Source: Caulobacter sp. 602-2 | GTDB taxonomy: Bacteria; Pseudomonadota; Alphaproteobacteria; Caulobacterales; Caulobacteraceae | DNA length: 64,000 nt | Direction of reading: 5' to 3' | Assembly: GCF_011043625.1 (NCBI RefSeq) | Contig: NZ_JAAKGT010000013.1 | Span: 1-64,000, forward strand | Shown: positions 50,986 to 59,694 of the stretch, in pieces | Position numbering within the stretch: the first letter of the stretch is position 1 | Layout of the letters: each line of letters starts with the position of its first letter | Notes under the pieces: generated by a model | What the model was told of the DNA's origin: nothing | What the model saw: the letters and a program-made list of their open reading frames with translations, nothing else | Databases searched by the model: none | Translations under genes and position numbers: made by a program

Positions 50986-52170
50986 ATGTCGACGTCTCCG
51001 TTCGCCGTCCCCCGCGCCCCCTACGCCGAAGATCCGAGCAAGTCGCGCGGGCGGCGCTACCAGGAAGACGAGAGCCGCACCCGCACGCCCTTCGCCCGCG
51101 ACCGCGACCGCATCATCCACACCTCGGCCTTCCGCCGCCTGAAGGAAAAGACCCAGGTGTTCGTCGCCCACGAGGGCGACCAGTTCCGCACCCGCCTGAC
51201 CCACTCGCTGGAAGTGGCCCAGATCGCCCGCTCGCTGGCCACCGCGCTGGGCCTGGACGCCGACCTGGCCGAGACCATTGCGCTCGCCCACGACCTGGGT
51301 CACCCGCCGTTCGGCCACGCCGGCGAGGACGAGCTGGAGCTGCAGACCAAGGAGTTCGGCGGCTTCGACCACAACGTCCAGACCTTCCGGGTCGTGACCG
51401 AGCTGGAGCACCGCTATCCCGACTTCGTCGGCCTGAACCTGACCTGGGAGACCCTGGAAGGGGTCATCAAGCACAACGGCCCGGTCATCCATAAGCTGGG
51501 CCAGCCGTCGTGGAAGGCGATCTCCAAGTACGACGGCGAGTACGGGCTCAAGCTCGACACCTGGGCTTCGGCCGAGGCGCAGGTGGCGGCCCTGTCGGAC
51601 GACATCGCCTACAACAACCACGACATCGACGATGGGGTCGAGGCGGGGCTCTTCACGCTGGACGAGCTGATGGACGTGCCGCTGATCGGTCCGATCCTGG
51701 CGGCCGTTCGCAGCGAGCGGCCCGACCTCGACGCCCGCATCACCCGCCTGGAAGCCGTGCGCCGGATGATCGGCGCCATGGTCGACGACGTGATGGGCGA
51801 AACCCTGCAGCGGGCCGCCATCACCGGCGTCGCCTCGGCCGACGAGGTGCGGGCCCTGCCGCACGCGCTGGTGTCGTTCTCGTCCGACATGCTTGAGGAC
51901 CTGGCCCGCCTGCGCGAGTTCCTGCATGCCCGGATGTACCGCCACTGGCGTGTGAACCGCACCCGCAGCCAGGCGCGCCGCATTCTGGCCGAGATGTTCA
52001 CGCTGTTCTTGGCCGAACCCGAGGTGCTGCCATCGGAATGGTTCGCCAAGTCGCAGAACCGCGACCAAGCCGGAAGGGCTCGCGTGGTGTGCGACTACAT
52101 CGCCGGCATGACCGATCGTTTCGCCATCGAGGAACACCGCAAGCTGTTCCATCTGGATGTGTGGAGCTGA
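50986..52170 (+). CDS. dgt: Deoxyguanosinetriphosphate triphosphohydrolase-like protein
   Basis: This 394-residue HD-domain enzyme (dGTPase type 2) has RDRDRIIHTSAFRRLKEKTQVFV, the H..HD motif in RLTHSLEVAQIARSLA and ALAHDLGHPPFGHAGE, and a C-terminal region with GMTDRFAIEEH. It hydrolyses dNTPs to deoxynucleoside and triphosphate. It is divergent from erpA and followed by ftsN. Confidence 0.94.
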   Translation: MSTSPFAVPRAPYAEDPSKSRGRRYQEDESRTRTPFARDRDRIIHTSAFRRLKEKTQVFVAHEGDQFRTRLTHSLEVAQIARSLATALGLDADLAETIALAHDLGHPPFGHAGEDELELQTKEFGGFDHNVQTFRVVTELEHRYPDFVGLNLTWETLEGVIKHNGPVIHKLGQPSWKAISKYDGEYGLKLDTWASAEAQVAALSDDIAYNNHDIDDGVEAGLFTLDELMDVPLIGPILAAVRSERPDLDARITRLEAVRRMIGAMVDDVMGETLQRAAITGVASADEVRALPHALVSFSSDMLEDLARLREFLHARMYRHWRVNRTRSQARRILAEMFTLFLAEPEVLPSEWFAKSQNRDQAGRARVVCDYIAGMTDRFAIEEHRKLFHLDVWS

Positions 52171-52305
52171 CGGGGCGAGCGCCGGGCGACGCACGACCGT
52201 CGAGGGTGCGACAGTTCTGAACGGCCATCGGGTCCAGTAGAGTAGGAACTTGCGCGCGTGATTCGCACATGGTGAACGCGCGCCGGAATTCTGGAGCCTT
52301 TTTCG

Positions 52306-53109
52306 ATGTCCGACCCGCACCGCGGCGCCTATGCGCCGCCCACCGATGCGCCGCTTTCGTTCGATGCGCGCCAGCCGGTGCGCGGGTCGCGGCCCTTGCC
52401 GCTGACCCTGATCATCAGCGCCGTGGTGCTGGGCACCCTGCTGGTGGCCGTTTTCCTGATCTACCGCAACGGCATCCGCGGCCCCAACGAGCCGCCGCGC
52501 ACCGTGGGCGAGCCGGTGGCCGAGATGAAGGCCGCCCCGGCGCCTGACCAGAACAAGCCCGACGAAGCCGCCGGCCTGCAGATCTACAGCCACGAGAACC
52601 CGACGGCCTCGCCGACCTACGCCGCGCCGCCGGAAGAGCCGATGGCCCGTCCGACCGCGCCGCCGCCGGCCGCTCCGGTGCAGAGCGCCAGCCTGCCGCC
52701 GGCCAAGCCCGCCGCCACGGCGCCCAGCGCTCCCGTGGCCGCGCCGCCCGCGGCCAAGCCGGCCGCCAAGCCCGCGCCGGCGCCCAGCATCGAAAGCCTG
52801 GCCACCGCCGCCGTCGCGCCGCCCAAGCCGGCGCCCGTCGCCGCGCCCAAGCCGGCCGCCGCCGCCTCGGGTCCGGCCAGCGTCCAGATCGGCGCCCTGT
52901 CGTCGACCGCCCTGGCCGACAAGGCCTGGAACGACGCCGCCCGCATCGCGCCGGGCCTGGCCGCCGGCAAAGGCAAGAAGGTCGAGGCGATCGACAAGAA
53001 CGGCTCGACCCTCTACCGCACCTCGGTCACGGGCTTCTCCAGCCGCGCCGACGCCAAGGCGTTCTGCGACGCCCTGAGCGCCGCCGGCAAATCCTGCTTC
53101 GTGAAGTAG
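52306..53109 (+). CDS. ftsN: Cell-division protein FtsN, SPOR-domain
   Basis: This 267-residue bitopic protein has a cytoplasmic N-terminus, one membrane segment at about residues 32-52 (LTLIISAVVLGTLLVAVFLIY), a long Ala/Pro-rich periplasmic linker, and a C-terminal SPOR domain (about residues 190-267; SVQIGALSSTALADKAWNDAA, YRTSVTGFSSRADAKAFCDAL). SPOR domains bind denuded glycan at the division site. The architecture and the neighbourhood (nagZ-scpAB-tatABC) match the FtsN-like gene of C. crescentus. Confidence 0.85.
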   Translation: MSDPHRGAYAPPTDAPLSFDARQPVRGSRPLPLTLIISAVVLGTLLVAVFLIYRNGIRGPNEPPRTVGEPVAEMKAAPAPDQNKPDEAAGLQIYSHENPTASPTYAAPPEEPMARPTAPPPAAPVQSASLPPAKPAATAPSAPVAAPPAAKPAAKPAPAPSIESLATAAVAPPKPAPVAAPKPAAAASGPASVQIGALSSTALADKAWNDAARIAPGLAAGKGKKVEAIDKNGSTLYRTSVTGFSSRADAKAFCDALSAAGKSCFVK

Positions 53110-53120
53110 GCGAGGGGCCC

Positions 53121-54149
53121 ATGAGCACGTCGTCCGCCGCCATCCTCGGCTGCGCCGGGACCGTCCTGTCGGCCGAGGAAGCCGCCTTCTTCCGCGACGT
53201 GCGGCCCTGGGGCTTCATCCTCTTCAAGCGCAACATCGACACGCCCGACCAGGTTCGCAAGCTGACCGCCGCGCTGCGCGATACGGTCGGCCGCCCCGAC
53301 GCGCCGATCCTGATCGACCAGGAGGGCGGCCGCGTCGCCCGCCTGCAGCCGCCGCACTGGAACAAGTATCCGCCGGGCCGCGCCTATGGCGAACTCGTCG
53401 CCAACGACCCGCTGGTCGCGCGCGAGATCACCCGCCTGGGCGCGCGCCTGATCGCCCACGACCTGACCTCGCTGGGGATCAACGTCGACTGCGTGCCGGT
53501 GCTGGACGTGCCCGATCCCAAGGGCCACGAGATCATCGGCGACCGCGCCTATGGCGACACGCCCGAGCAGGTGGCGACCTTGGGCCGCGCCGCCGCCGAG
53601 GGCCTTCTGGCCGGCGGCGTGCTGCCGATCATCAAGCACATCCCCGGCCACGGCCGCGCCATGAGCGACAGCCACCTGGAACTGCCGGTGGTGAAGGCCA
53701 AGCTGGCCGAGCTCGACGCGCGCGACTTCGCCCCGTTCCGGGTGCTGTCGGACATGCCGATGGCGATGACCGCCCACGTTGTCTACACGGCCATCGATCG
53801 CCGCCGTCCGGCGACCACCTCCAAGAAGGCCATCAAGCAGATCATCCGCGGCTCGCTGGGCTTTGACGGCCTGCTGATGAGCGACGACCTGTCGATGAAG
53901 GCGCTGTCGGGCGACTTCAAGCAGCGCGCCAAGGACAGCCTGTCGGCCGGCTGCGACGTCGTCCTGCACTGCAACGGCGACATGGACGAGATGAAGGCCG
54001 TGATGGCCGGCGTCGGCAAGCTGTCCAAGGAAGCCCGCCGCCGCGCCCAGGCGGTCATGGGGCGTCTGGTCAAGGTTCCCGAACCCTTCGATCCCGCCGA
54101 GGCCCGCGCCCGCTTCGACGCCGCCTTCGACGGCCGGTACGCCGGGTGA
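53121..54149 (+). CDS. nagZ: Beta-N-acetylhexosaminidase NagZ
   Basis: NagZ removes N-acetylglucosamine from anhydro-muropeptides in the cytosol during cell-wall recycling. The 342-residue GH3 enzyme has LIDQEGGRVARL, the KHIPGHGRAMSDSHLELP loop that supplies the catalytic His/Asp, and LLMSDDLSMKAL with the nucleophilic Asp. It overlaps scpA by four bases. Confidence 0.95.
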   Translation: MSTSSAAILGCAGTVLSAEEAAFFRDVRPWGFILFKRNIDTPDQVRKLTAALRDTVGRPDAPILIDQEGGRVARLQPPHWNKYPPGRAYGELVANDPLVAREITRLGARLIAHDLTSLGINVDCVPVLDVPDPKGHEIIGDRAYGDTPEQVATLGRAAAEGLLAGGVLPIIKHIPGHGRAMSDSHLELPVVKAKLAELDARDFAPFRVLSDMPMAMTAHVVYTAIDRRRPATTSKKAIKQIIRGSLGFDGLLMSDDLSMKALSGDFKQRAKDSLSAGCDVVLHCNGDMDEMKAVMAGVGKLSKEARRRAQAVMGRLVKVPEPFDPAEARARFDAAFDGRYAG

Positions 54150-54970
54150 GCACGGGCTTTCAGCCCACATTCGACTTCGCGGCCGCCCGGGAGGCGGCCG
54201 AAGACGGCGCGGCCCTGGTCATCGACATCGATGGCTACGAAGGGCCGCTGCACGTTCTGCTGGCCCTGGCGCGAAACCAGAAGGTCGACCTGCTGCAGCT
54301 GTCGATCACCCGCCTGGCCGAGCAGTACCTAGCCTTCGTGCAGCAGGCCCGCCGGGTGCGCTTCTCGCTGGCCGCCGACTACCTGGTGATGGCCGCCTGG
54401 CTGGCCTACCTGAAATCGCGCCTGCTGCTGCCCAAGCCCGAGCGCCCCAAGGCCGAGGAGCCGCCGGCCGAGGAGATGGCCGCCCAACTGGCCTTTCGCC
54501 TGGCCAAGCTGGACGCCATGCGCCGTTCGGTCGAAGCGCTGAAGGAGCGGCCCCAGCTCAAGCGCGAGGTCTTCATGCGCGGCGATCCGGACGCGGTGAA
54601 GATCGTCTCCTCGACCCGCTTCGAGGGCGATCTCTACGCGCTGATGAGCGCCTATATCAGCCAGCGAAAGCGCGAGCACGGTCGCCACTACGCCCCGCGT
54701 CCGCCCCAGGCCTATCCGCTGGAAGACGCCCGCGACCGCCTGCGCACCTTCCTGCCGAGGATGGAGGAGTGGACCGCCCTGTCCGGCGTCGCCCCCGTCG
54801 AACGCTGGGAGGAAGACCCCGAAGGCCCAACGCCCGCCAGCTACCTGGCCTCGACCCTGTCGGCCAGCCTGGAGCTGGCCAAGGAGGGCGCGCTGACCGT
54901 CCGCCAGATGGGCGCGTTCGAGGAGATCTACCTGCGCACCCGGACCGATGGCGGGGAGGGGCTGTTGTGA
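54146..54970 (+). CDS. scpA: Chromosome segregation and condensation protein ScpA
   Basis: ScpA is the kleisin that bridges the SMC head domains in the condensin complex. The 274-residue protein has the N-terminal YEGPLHVLLALARNQKVDLLQLSITRLAEQYL signature and a C-terminal winged helix near residues 220-265. The start GTG overlaps the nagZ stop. scpB follows after an inserted repeat. Confidence 0.95.
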   Translation: MSTGFQPTFDFAAAREAAEDGAALVIDIDGYEGPLHVLLALARNQKVDLLQLSITRLAEQYLAFVQQARRVRFSLAADYLVMAAWLAYLKSRLLLPKPERPKAEEPPAEEMAAQLAFRLAKLDAMRRSVEALKERPQLKREVFMRGDPDAVKIVSSTRFEGDLYALMSAYISQRKREHGRHYAPRPPQAYPLEDARDRLRTFLPRMEEWTALSGVAPVERWEEDPEGPTPASYLASTLSASLELAKEGALTVRQMGAFEEIYLRTRTDGGEGLL

Positions 54971-54987
54971 TGTTGGCCGCTTCCAGG

Positions 54988-55119
54988 AACCTCCCCCCGT
55001 GGGGGAGGCGGCCGAAGGCCGGTGGGGGGGAGTTTTCAGCCTCTTCGGCGCCGGCGAATTTCCAAGCTACGTCCCCCCACCGATCGCTGCGCGATCGCCT
55101 CCCCCACGGGGGGAGGTTC
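54988..55119. repeat. Hairpin-pair repeat C between scpA and scpB
   Basis: CCTCCCCCCGTGGGGGAGG with GCGGCCGAAGGCCGGTGGGG faces an inverted unit ending CGCCTCCCCCACGGGGGG. The design matches repeat B (a hairpin head plus a G-rich body, in inverted pairs) but the sequence is different. It fills the gap between the two genes of the operon. Confidence 0.8.
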
Positions 55120-55142
55120 CTCGTCATCGGCCCGCACAGCGC

Positions 55143-55808
55143 ATGACCCTCGACCCCATCTTCACCGAACGCTGCATCGAGGCCCTGTTGTTCGCGGCGG
55201 CCGAGCCGCTGAGCGTCCAGGATCTGGCCAAGCGCCTGCCCGACGGCGCCGACATCCGCCAGGGGATCGCCGACCTGCGGCTGACCTGGGGCGGGCGGGG
55301 GATCGAGCTCGTCGAGGTGGCCGGCCGCTGGCGTTTCCAGACCGCCGCCGACCTTGCCTTCCTGATGACCGAGGAGCGCGAGGAGCCGCGGCGCCTGTCC
55401 AAGGCCGCCCAGGAAACCCTGGCCATCGTCGCCTACCACCAGCCCGTGACCCGAGCCGAGATCGAGGCCGTGCGTGGCGTGCAGGCCAGCCGCGGCACGC
55501 TGGACGTGCTGCTGGAGCTGGGCCTGATCCGCATGCGGGGGCGGCGCCGCACGCCGGGCCGGCCTGTGACCTTCGGCACCACCGACGCCTTCCTCGAGCA
55601 CTACGGCCTGGCGAATCTGGGTGACCTGCCGGGCGTGGCCGAGATGAAGGCCGCGGGCCTGCTCGACCTCAACCTGCCGCCGGGCTTCACCGTTCCCGAT
55701 CCGCTGGGGCTGCGCGACGACGAGGGCGAGGATCCGCTCGACGAGGGCGAGACCCCGGAATTCGCACAGGATTTCCTCGGCGAACTGGAGGGAAGCGACA
55801 AGGCCTAG
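55143..55808 (+). CDS. scpB: Segregation and condensation protein ScpB
   Basis: ScpB binds ScpA and SMC as a dimer of winged helices. This 221-residue copy has the first winged helix (RCIEALLFAAAEPLSVQDLAKRL) and the second (QETLAIVAYHQPVTRAEIEAVRGVQASRGTLDVLLELGL), with a strongly acidic tail. An upstream frame that begins at 54948 runs through repeat C and is not genuine; the ATG at 55143 is used. Confidence 0.94.
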   Translation: MTLDPIFTERCIEALLFAAAEPLSVQDLAKRLPDGADIRQGIADLRLTWGGRGIELVEVAGRWRFQTAADLAFLMTEEREEPRRLSKAAQETLAIVAYHQPVTRAEIEAVRGVQASRGTLDVLLELGLIRMRGRRRTPGRPVTFGTTDAFLEHYGLANLGDLPGVAEMKAAGLLDLNLPPGFTVPDPLGLRDDEGEDPLDEGETPEFAQDFLGELEGSDKA

Positions 55809-55849
55809 CCTGTCTTGGCCGGGGCGCAATCGCCGCATTCCGTTCCGCT

Positions 55850-55879
55850 TGGCTCCACGCCACGCGGACGCCTATATTA
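55850..55879 (+). promoter_or_regulatory. Candidate promoter for tatA
   Basis: TTGGCT (55850-55855) and TATATT (55874-55879) are separated by 18 bp and lie about 65 bp before the tatA start. The CTATATTAT region is the only AT-rich spot in this stretch. Confidence 0.5.
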
Positions 55880-55944
55880 TCTGAGACATTGTAACGACAC
55901 GCCGCAGCGGCTAAAGCGCCGCTGTCGCAAGGAGCACCGCCGTT

Positions 55945-56169
55945 ATGGGTAGCATGAGCTGGATTCACTGGGTGATCGTGATCGCGGTCGTCGCCCTGCT
56001 TTTCGGCGGTCGCGGCAAGCTGTCCGGGATCATGGGTGACGCCGCCAAGGGCATCAAGGCGTTCAAGGACGGCCTGAAGGACGACAGCAGCCAGGAAGTG
56101 GCCGACAACAAGTCGACCGGCGCCCTGCCGCGCACCGAGGCCGAGAAGGAAGACCTGCGCAAGTCGTAA
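55945..56169 (+). CDS. tatA: Twin-arginine translocase subunit TatA
   Basis: TatA forms the pore-like oligomer that passes folded proteins across the inner membrane. The 74-residue protein has a short N-terminal membrane helix (SWIHWVIVIAVVALLFGG), an amphipathic helix (GKLSGIMGDAAKGIKAFKDGLKD) and an acidic/polar tail, the standard pattern. It is first of tatABC, but a hairpin plus T-run lies between it and tatB. Confidence 0.96.
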   Translation: MGSMSWIHWVIVIAVVALLFGGRGKLSGIMGDAAKGIKAFKDGLKDDSSQEVADNKSTGALPRTEAEKEDLRKS

Positions 56170-56180
56170 GGTCAGTCTAG

Positions 56181-56216
56181 CCGCGCCTTCCGAAACGAGG
56201 GCGCGGCCGCGTTTTT
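56181..56216 (+). terminator. Hairpin with T-run between tatA and tatB
   Basis: CCGCGCC (56181-56187) and GGCGCGG (56200-56206) pair around a 12-base loop, followed by CCGCGTTTTT. The stem is placed right after tatA and before tatB, so it may be a leaky terminator that lowers tatBC expression relative to tatA. Confidence 0.65.
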
Positions 56217-56271
56217 CATACTGCGCGGCCCAGGCCCTCCGCGGAGAGCCGGGCCGGTCTGAGGCGGTTGC

Positions 56272-56844
56272 ATGCTTCCTGATATCGGCGGCGCAGAACT
56301 CCTGGTCATCGCCGCGGTCGCCCTGATCGTGGTCGGCCCCAAGGATCTGCCTGTTCTTCTGCGCAAGCTGGGCCAGTTCGTCGGCAAGATCCGCGGCATG
56401 GCCAATGAGTTCCGCGCCAGCTTCGACGAGATGGCCCGCCAGTCGGAGCTCGACGAGCTTCGCCGCGAGGTCGAGGCCATGCGCGCCGGCCAGTACGCCA
56501 ATCCGGTGCAGAGCGCTGTCGACGAGGCCAAGGACGCCGGCGTCGACCAGGTGTTCGCCGACATCGACGCCAGCCTGAACAGCGGTTCGGTGCAGGCCCA
56601 TCCTTACGCCGCCCACAATCCCGAGCCGGTCGCCGAGCCGCAGGCCGATGCGGCCGCGACGCTGGAGCCGCCGGCCAAGCCGGCCCGCAAGCGCGCGCCC
56701 AAGGCCGTCGCCGAGCCGACCGTCGAGATCGTCGCCAAGAAGCCGCGCGCCAAGGCCGCCTCCAAGGATGTCGGCGTCGCCGCCAAGCCTGCCCGCAAGC
56801 GCGCCGCCAAGGCCGCCGCCTCCAGCTCGGACATCGTTTCGTGA
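56272..56844 (+). CDS. tatB: Twin-arginine translocase subunit TatB
   Basis: TatB works with TatC as the signal-peptide receptor. The 190-residue protein has the N-terminal membrane helix ELLVIAAVALIVVGPKDLPVLL, the amphipathic helix typical of TatB, and a long Lys/Ala/Pro tail that is low-complexity. It ends in a four-base overlap with tatC. Confidence 0.94.
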   Translation: MLPDIGGAELLVIAAVALIVVGPKDLPVLLRKLGQFVGKIRGMANEFRASFDEMARQSELDELRREVEAMRAGQYANPVQSAVDEAKDAGVDQVFADIDASLNSGSVQAHPYAAHNPEPVAEPQADAAATLEPPAKPARKRAPKAVAEPTVEIVAKKPRAKAASKDVGVAAKPARKRAAKAAASSSDIVS

Positions 56845-57740
56845 CCAATTCGATCGGACATGATCCCGAAGACGAGATCGAGGCCTCGCGCGCCCCGCTG
56901 CTCGAGCACCTGACCGAACTGCGCTCGCGGCTGATCGTCTGCGTCGTGGCGCTGTTCGTCGGCTTCGGCGTCTGCTTCGCGTTCTCGACCCAGCTCTTCC
57001 TGTTCCTGATCCACCCGTTCGAGGTGGCCGCCGGCATGGTCGCGGCCAGCAAGAACGGCGCGCACCACAACCCCTTCGACCTGATCATGGTGCTGGTTGG
57101 CCTCAAGGACGCGCCGGTCGACGTGGCGCACCAGAAGTTCGTGTTCACCGCGCTGCTGGAGCAGTTCTTCACCAAGCTGAAGCTGTCGGCGTTCGGCGCC
57201 GTGGTCGTCACCTTCCCGGTGCTGGCCTGGCAGCTCTATCGTTTCGTCGCGCCGGGTCTCTACAAGAACGAGCGCAAGGCCTTCCTGCCGTTCCTGGTCG
57301 CCTCGCCGGTGCTGTTCCTGATGGGCGCGGCGCTGGTCTACTACGTGATGCTGCCGTTCATCGTCTGGTTCTCGATGAACCAGCAGATCTTCGGCGCGGG
57401 CATCTCGGTCGAGCTGCTGCCCAAGGTTTCGGACTACCTGACCCTGGTGACGTCGCTGCTGCTGGCCTTCGGCCTGTGCTTCCAACTGCCGGTGGTCGTG
57501 TCGCTTCTGGGCATGGCGGGCATCATCGACTCCAAGATGCTGCGCGCGGGCCGTCGCTACGCCATCGTCGGCGTGTTCATCGCCGCCGCCATCCTGACCC
57601 CGCCCGATCCCATCAGCCAGCTGACCCTGGCGATCCCCATGTGCCTGCTCTACGAGATCGGCATCTGGTGCGTCTGGATCATCGAGCGCGGCCGCGCCAA
57701 GCGCGAGGCCGAGGAGAGCACGGACGTCGTGGCGGTCTAG
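56841..57740 (+). CDS. tatC: Twin-arginine translocase subunit TatC
   Basis: TatC recognises twin-arginine signal peptides. The 299-residue protein has six membrane helices, with the N-terminal LLEHLTELRSRLIV motif and VTFPVLAWQLYRFVAPGLYKNERK, both diagnostic. The start is a GTG overlapping tatB. It ends just before a parDE toxin-antitoxin pair. Confidence 0.97.
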   Translation: MTNSIGHDPEDEIEASRAPLLEHLTELRSRLIVCVVALFVGFGVCFAFSTQLFLFLIHPFEVAAGMVAASKNGAHHNPFDLIMVLVGLKDAPVDVAHQKFVFTALLEQFFTKLKLSAFGAVVVTFPVLAWQLYRFVAPGLYKNERKAFLPFLVASPVLFLMGAALVYYVMLPFIVWFSMNQQIFGAGISVELLPKVSDYLTLVTSLLLAFGLCFQLPVVVSLLGMAGIIDSKMLRAGRRYAIVGVFIAAAILTPPDPISQLTLAIPMCLLYEIGIWCVWIIERGRAKREAEESTDVVAV

Positions 57741-57783
57741 GCTGTCGTTTGACAATCCAGACCGTCGGTCCCAGGCTGACGTC

Positions 57784-58032
57784 ATGGCGACGATGAACGT
57801 CTCTTTGTCGAAAGCGGACAAGGATTGGGTCGAGGAGCAGGCCCGAACCGATCGCTACGACACGCCCGCAGACTATGTGCGGGACCTGATCGAGCGTGAT
57901 CGGGCGCGCCACGCCAAGATCCAGGCCATGCAGGTGCTGGTTGACGAGGCCTTGGCGTCCGGCGACAGCGAGCATGGCATGTCCGAGATCCTCGATATCG
58001 CCCGGGCGCGGGCCTGCGCACTTGGCCTATAG
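57784..58032 (+). CDS. parD: ParD-like antitoxin
   Basis: This 82-residue protein has a ribbon-helix-helix N-terminus (MATMNVSLSKADKDWVEEQARTDRYDTPADYVRDLI), characteristic of ParD antitoxins. The C-terminus would wrap around and neutralise the toxin. It overlaps the following toxin gene by 11 bases. ParD proteins also bind their own promoter. Confidence 0.92.
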   Translation: MATMNVSLSKADKDWVEEQARTDRYDTPADYVRDLIERDRARHAKIQAMQVLVDEALASGDSEHGMSEILDIARARACALGL

Positions 58033-58315
58033 GCTCAGCCGCCGAGCCAGGGACGATCTCGTCGATATCTATATCGAAGGCGTACGCGCTTTGGGCCGGC
58101 AGCAGGCCGAGCGCTATCACGCGGGCCTTGAAGAGGTCTTCGGCTTCCTGGAAGCCTTTCCTCGGGCCGCTCCCGAACGCTCCGACATTACGCCTCCGGT
58201 TCGCGTCCATTCCTACAAGGCGCACATCATCGTCTACATGCTGGACGGTCACGACGTGCGTGTGCTGCGTGTTCGGCATGCTCACGAGGATTGGAGTGTC
58301 GATCCCGTCGGCTGA
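58022..58315 (+). CDS. parE: ParE-like toxin with TTG start
   Basis: This 97-residue protein has the RelE/ParE core: AYRLSRRARDDLVDIYIEGVRALGRQQAERY and VHSYKAHIIVYMLDGHDVRVLRVRHA. ParE toxins target DNA gyrase. The only start that gives the family N-terminus MAYRLS is a TTG inside the end of parD. The unusual start codon would keep toxin synthesis low and coupled to antitoxin translation. Confidence 0.88.
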   Translation: MAYRLSRRARDDLVDIYIEGVRALGRQQAERYHAGLEEVFGFLEAFPRAAPERSDITPPVRVHSYKAHIIVYMLDGHDVRVLRVRHAHEDWSVDPVG

Positions 58316-58398
58316 ACGCCGCGCGAAAAGGTTGGCGCCCTTGCCGACGCGCCTTAGAGAAGGGCGTTTCTTAACGACTTCCTGCCGAGCTCATTCCG

Positions 58399-59694
58399 AT
58401 GCACGACATCAAGGCCATCCGCGAAAATACCGAAGCCTATGAAGCCGCCTGGTCGGCCAAGGGGCGGTCGGGCGCGGCGTCGGAAGCCGTCAAGCTCGAC
58501 GCCCAGCTGCGCGCGGCCCAGACCGCCCTGCAGGAAGCCCAGGCCAAGCGCAACGAGAGCTCCAAGCTGATCGGCATGGCCAAGGCCAAGAAGGACGAGG
58601 CCGAAGCCGCCCGCCTGATGGCCGAGGTCGAGGCGCTCAAGGGCCGCATGGCCGAGGCCTCGGAAGAAGAGCATCTCGTCGGCGCCAAGCTGAAGGACCT
58701 GCTGGCGTCCTTGCCCAACATTCCCGCCGCCGAAGTGCCCGAAGGCGAGGACGAGGCGGGCAATGTCGAGCAGCGCCGCTGGGGCGACGCCGCCAAGCTG
58801 CCGGCCGGCCGCCTGAACGCTCCCAAGGATCACGTCGACCTGGGCGCGGCCCTGGGCGGCATGGATTTCGAGGCCGCCGCCCGCATGAGCGGCGCGCGCT
58901 TCGTGGTGCTCAAGAAGGAGATCGCCCGGCTCGAACGCGCGCTCGGCCAGTTCATGCTCGACCTGCAGACGGTCGAGCACGGCTACACCGAGGTCAGCCC
59001 GCCGGTGCTGGTCAAGGACGACGCTCTGTTCGGCACGGGCCAACTGCCCAAGTTCGCCGAGGATCTGTTCCGCACCACGGGCGACCACTGGCTGATCCCC
59101 ACCGCCGAGGTCTCCCTGACCAACCTCGTGCGCGAGCAGATCACCGGCGAGGAAGAGCTGCCGCTGCGCCTCACGGCCCTGACCTACTGCTTCCGTTCGG
59201 AGGCCGGCGCCTCGGGCCGCGACACCCGCGGCATGATCCGCCAGCACCAGTTCCAGAAGGTCGAGCTGGTCTCGGTCACGACGCCCGACCAGTCTGAAGC
59301 CGAGCACGAGCGCATGGTCGAGTGCGCCGAGGCCGTGCTGAAGAAGCTGGAGCTGCCGTTCCGCACCATGCTGCTGTGCAAGGGCGACATGGGCTTCGGC
59401 GCCCGCAAGACCTACGACCTGGAAGTCTGGCTGCCCAGCCAGGCGACCTATCGCGAGATCAGCTCGTGCTCCAACTGCGGCGACTTCCAGGCCCGCCGCA
59501 TGGACGCCCGCTACAAGAAGGCCGGCGAGAAGGGCACGCACTACGTCCACACCCTGAACGGCTCGGGCCTGGCCGTCGGCCGCACCCTGGTGGCCGTGCT
59601 CGAGAACTACCAGGACGAAGCCGGCCGCATCGCCATCCCGGCCGTGCTGCAGCCCTACATGGGCGGCCTGACCCACATCGGGGGCGCTGCGTGA
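58399..59694 (+). CDS. serS: Seryl-tRNA synthetase
   Basis: This 431-residue class II synthetase has an N-terminal helical arm (about residues 25-105) that grips tRNA-Ser. Its motif 2 is FRSEAGASGRDTRGMIRQHQFQKVEL and motif 3 is LNGSGLAVGRTLVAVLENYQ. Its TGA overlaps the GTG start of surE by four bases (GTGA). Confidence 0.97.
   Translation: MHDIKAIRENTEAYEAAWSAKGRSGAASEAVKLDAQLRAAQTALQEAQAKRNESSKLIGMAKAKKDEAEAARLMAEVEALKGRMAEASEEEHLVGAKLKDLLASLPNIPAAEVPEGEDEAGNVEQRRWGDAAKLPAGRLNAPKDHVDLGAALGGMDFEAAARMSGARFVVLKKEIARLERALGQFMLDLQTVEHGYTEVSPPVLVKDDALFGTGQLPKFAEDLFRTTGDHWLIPTAEVSLTNLVREQITGEEELPLRLTALTYCFRSEAGASGRDTRGMIRQHQFQKVELVSVTTPDQSEAEHERMVECAEAVLKKLELPFRTMLLCKGDMGFGARKTYDLEVWLPSQATYREISSCSNCGDFQARRMDARYKKAGEKGTHYVHTLNGSGLAVGRTLVAVLENYQDEAGRIAIPAVLQPYMGGLTHIGGAA

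Noticed and set aside
54948..55142. N-terminal extension of scpB running through the repeat.
   Set aside because: The extra residues are encoded by repeat C and have no similarity to ScpB, which starts at 55143.
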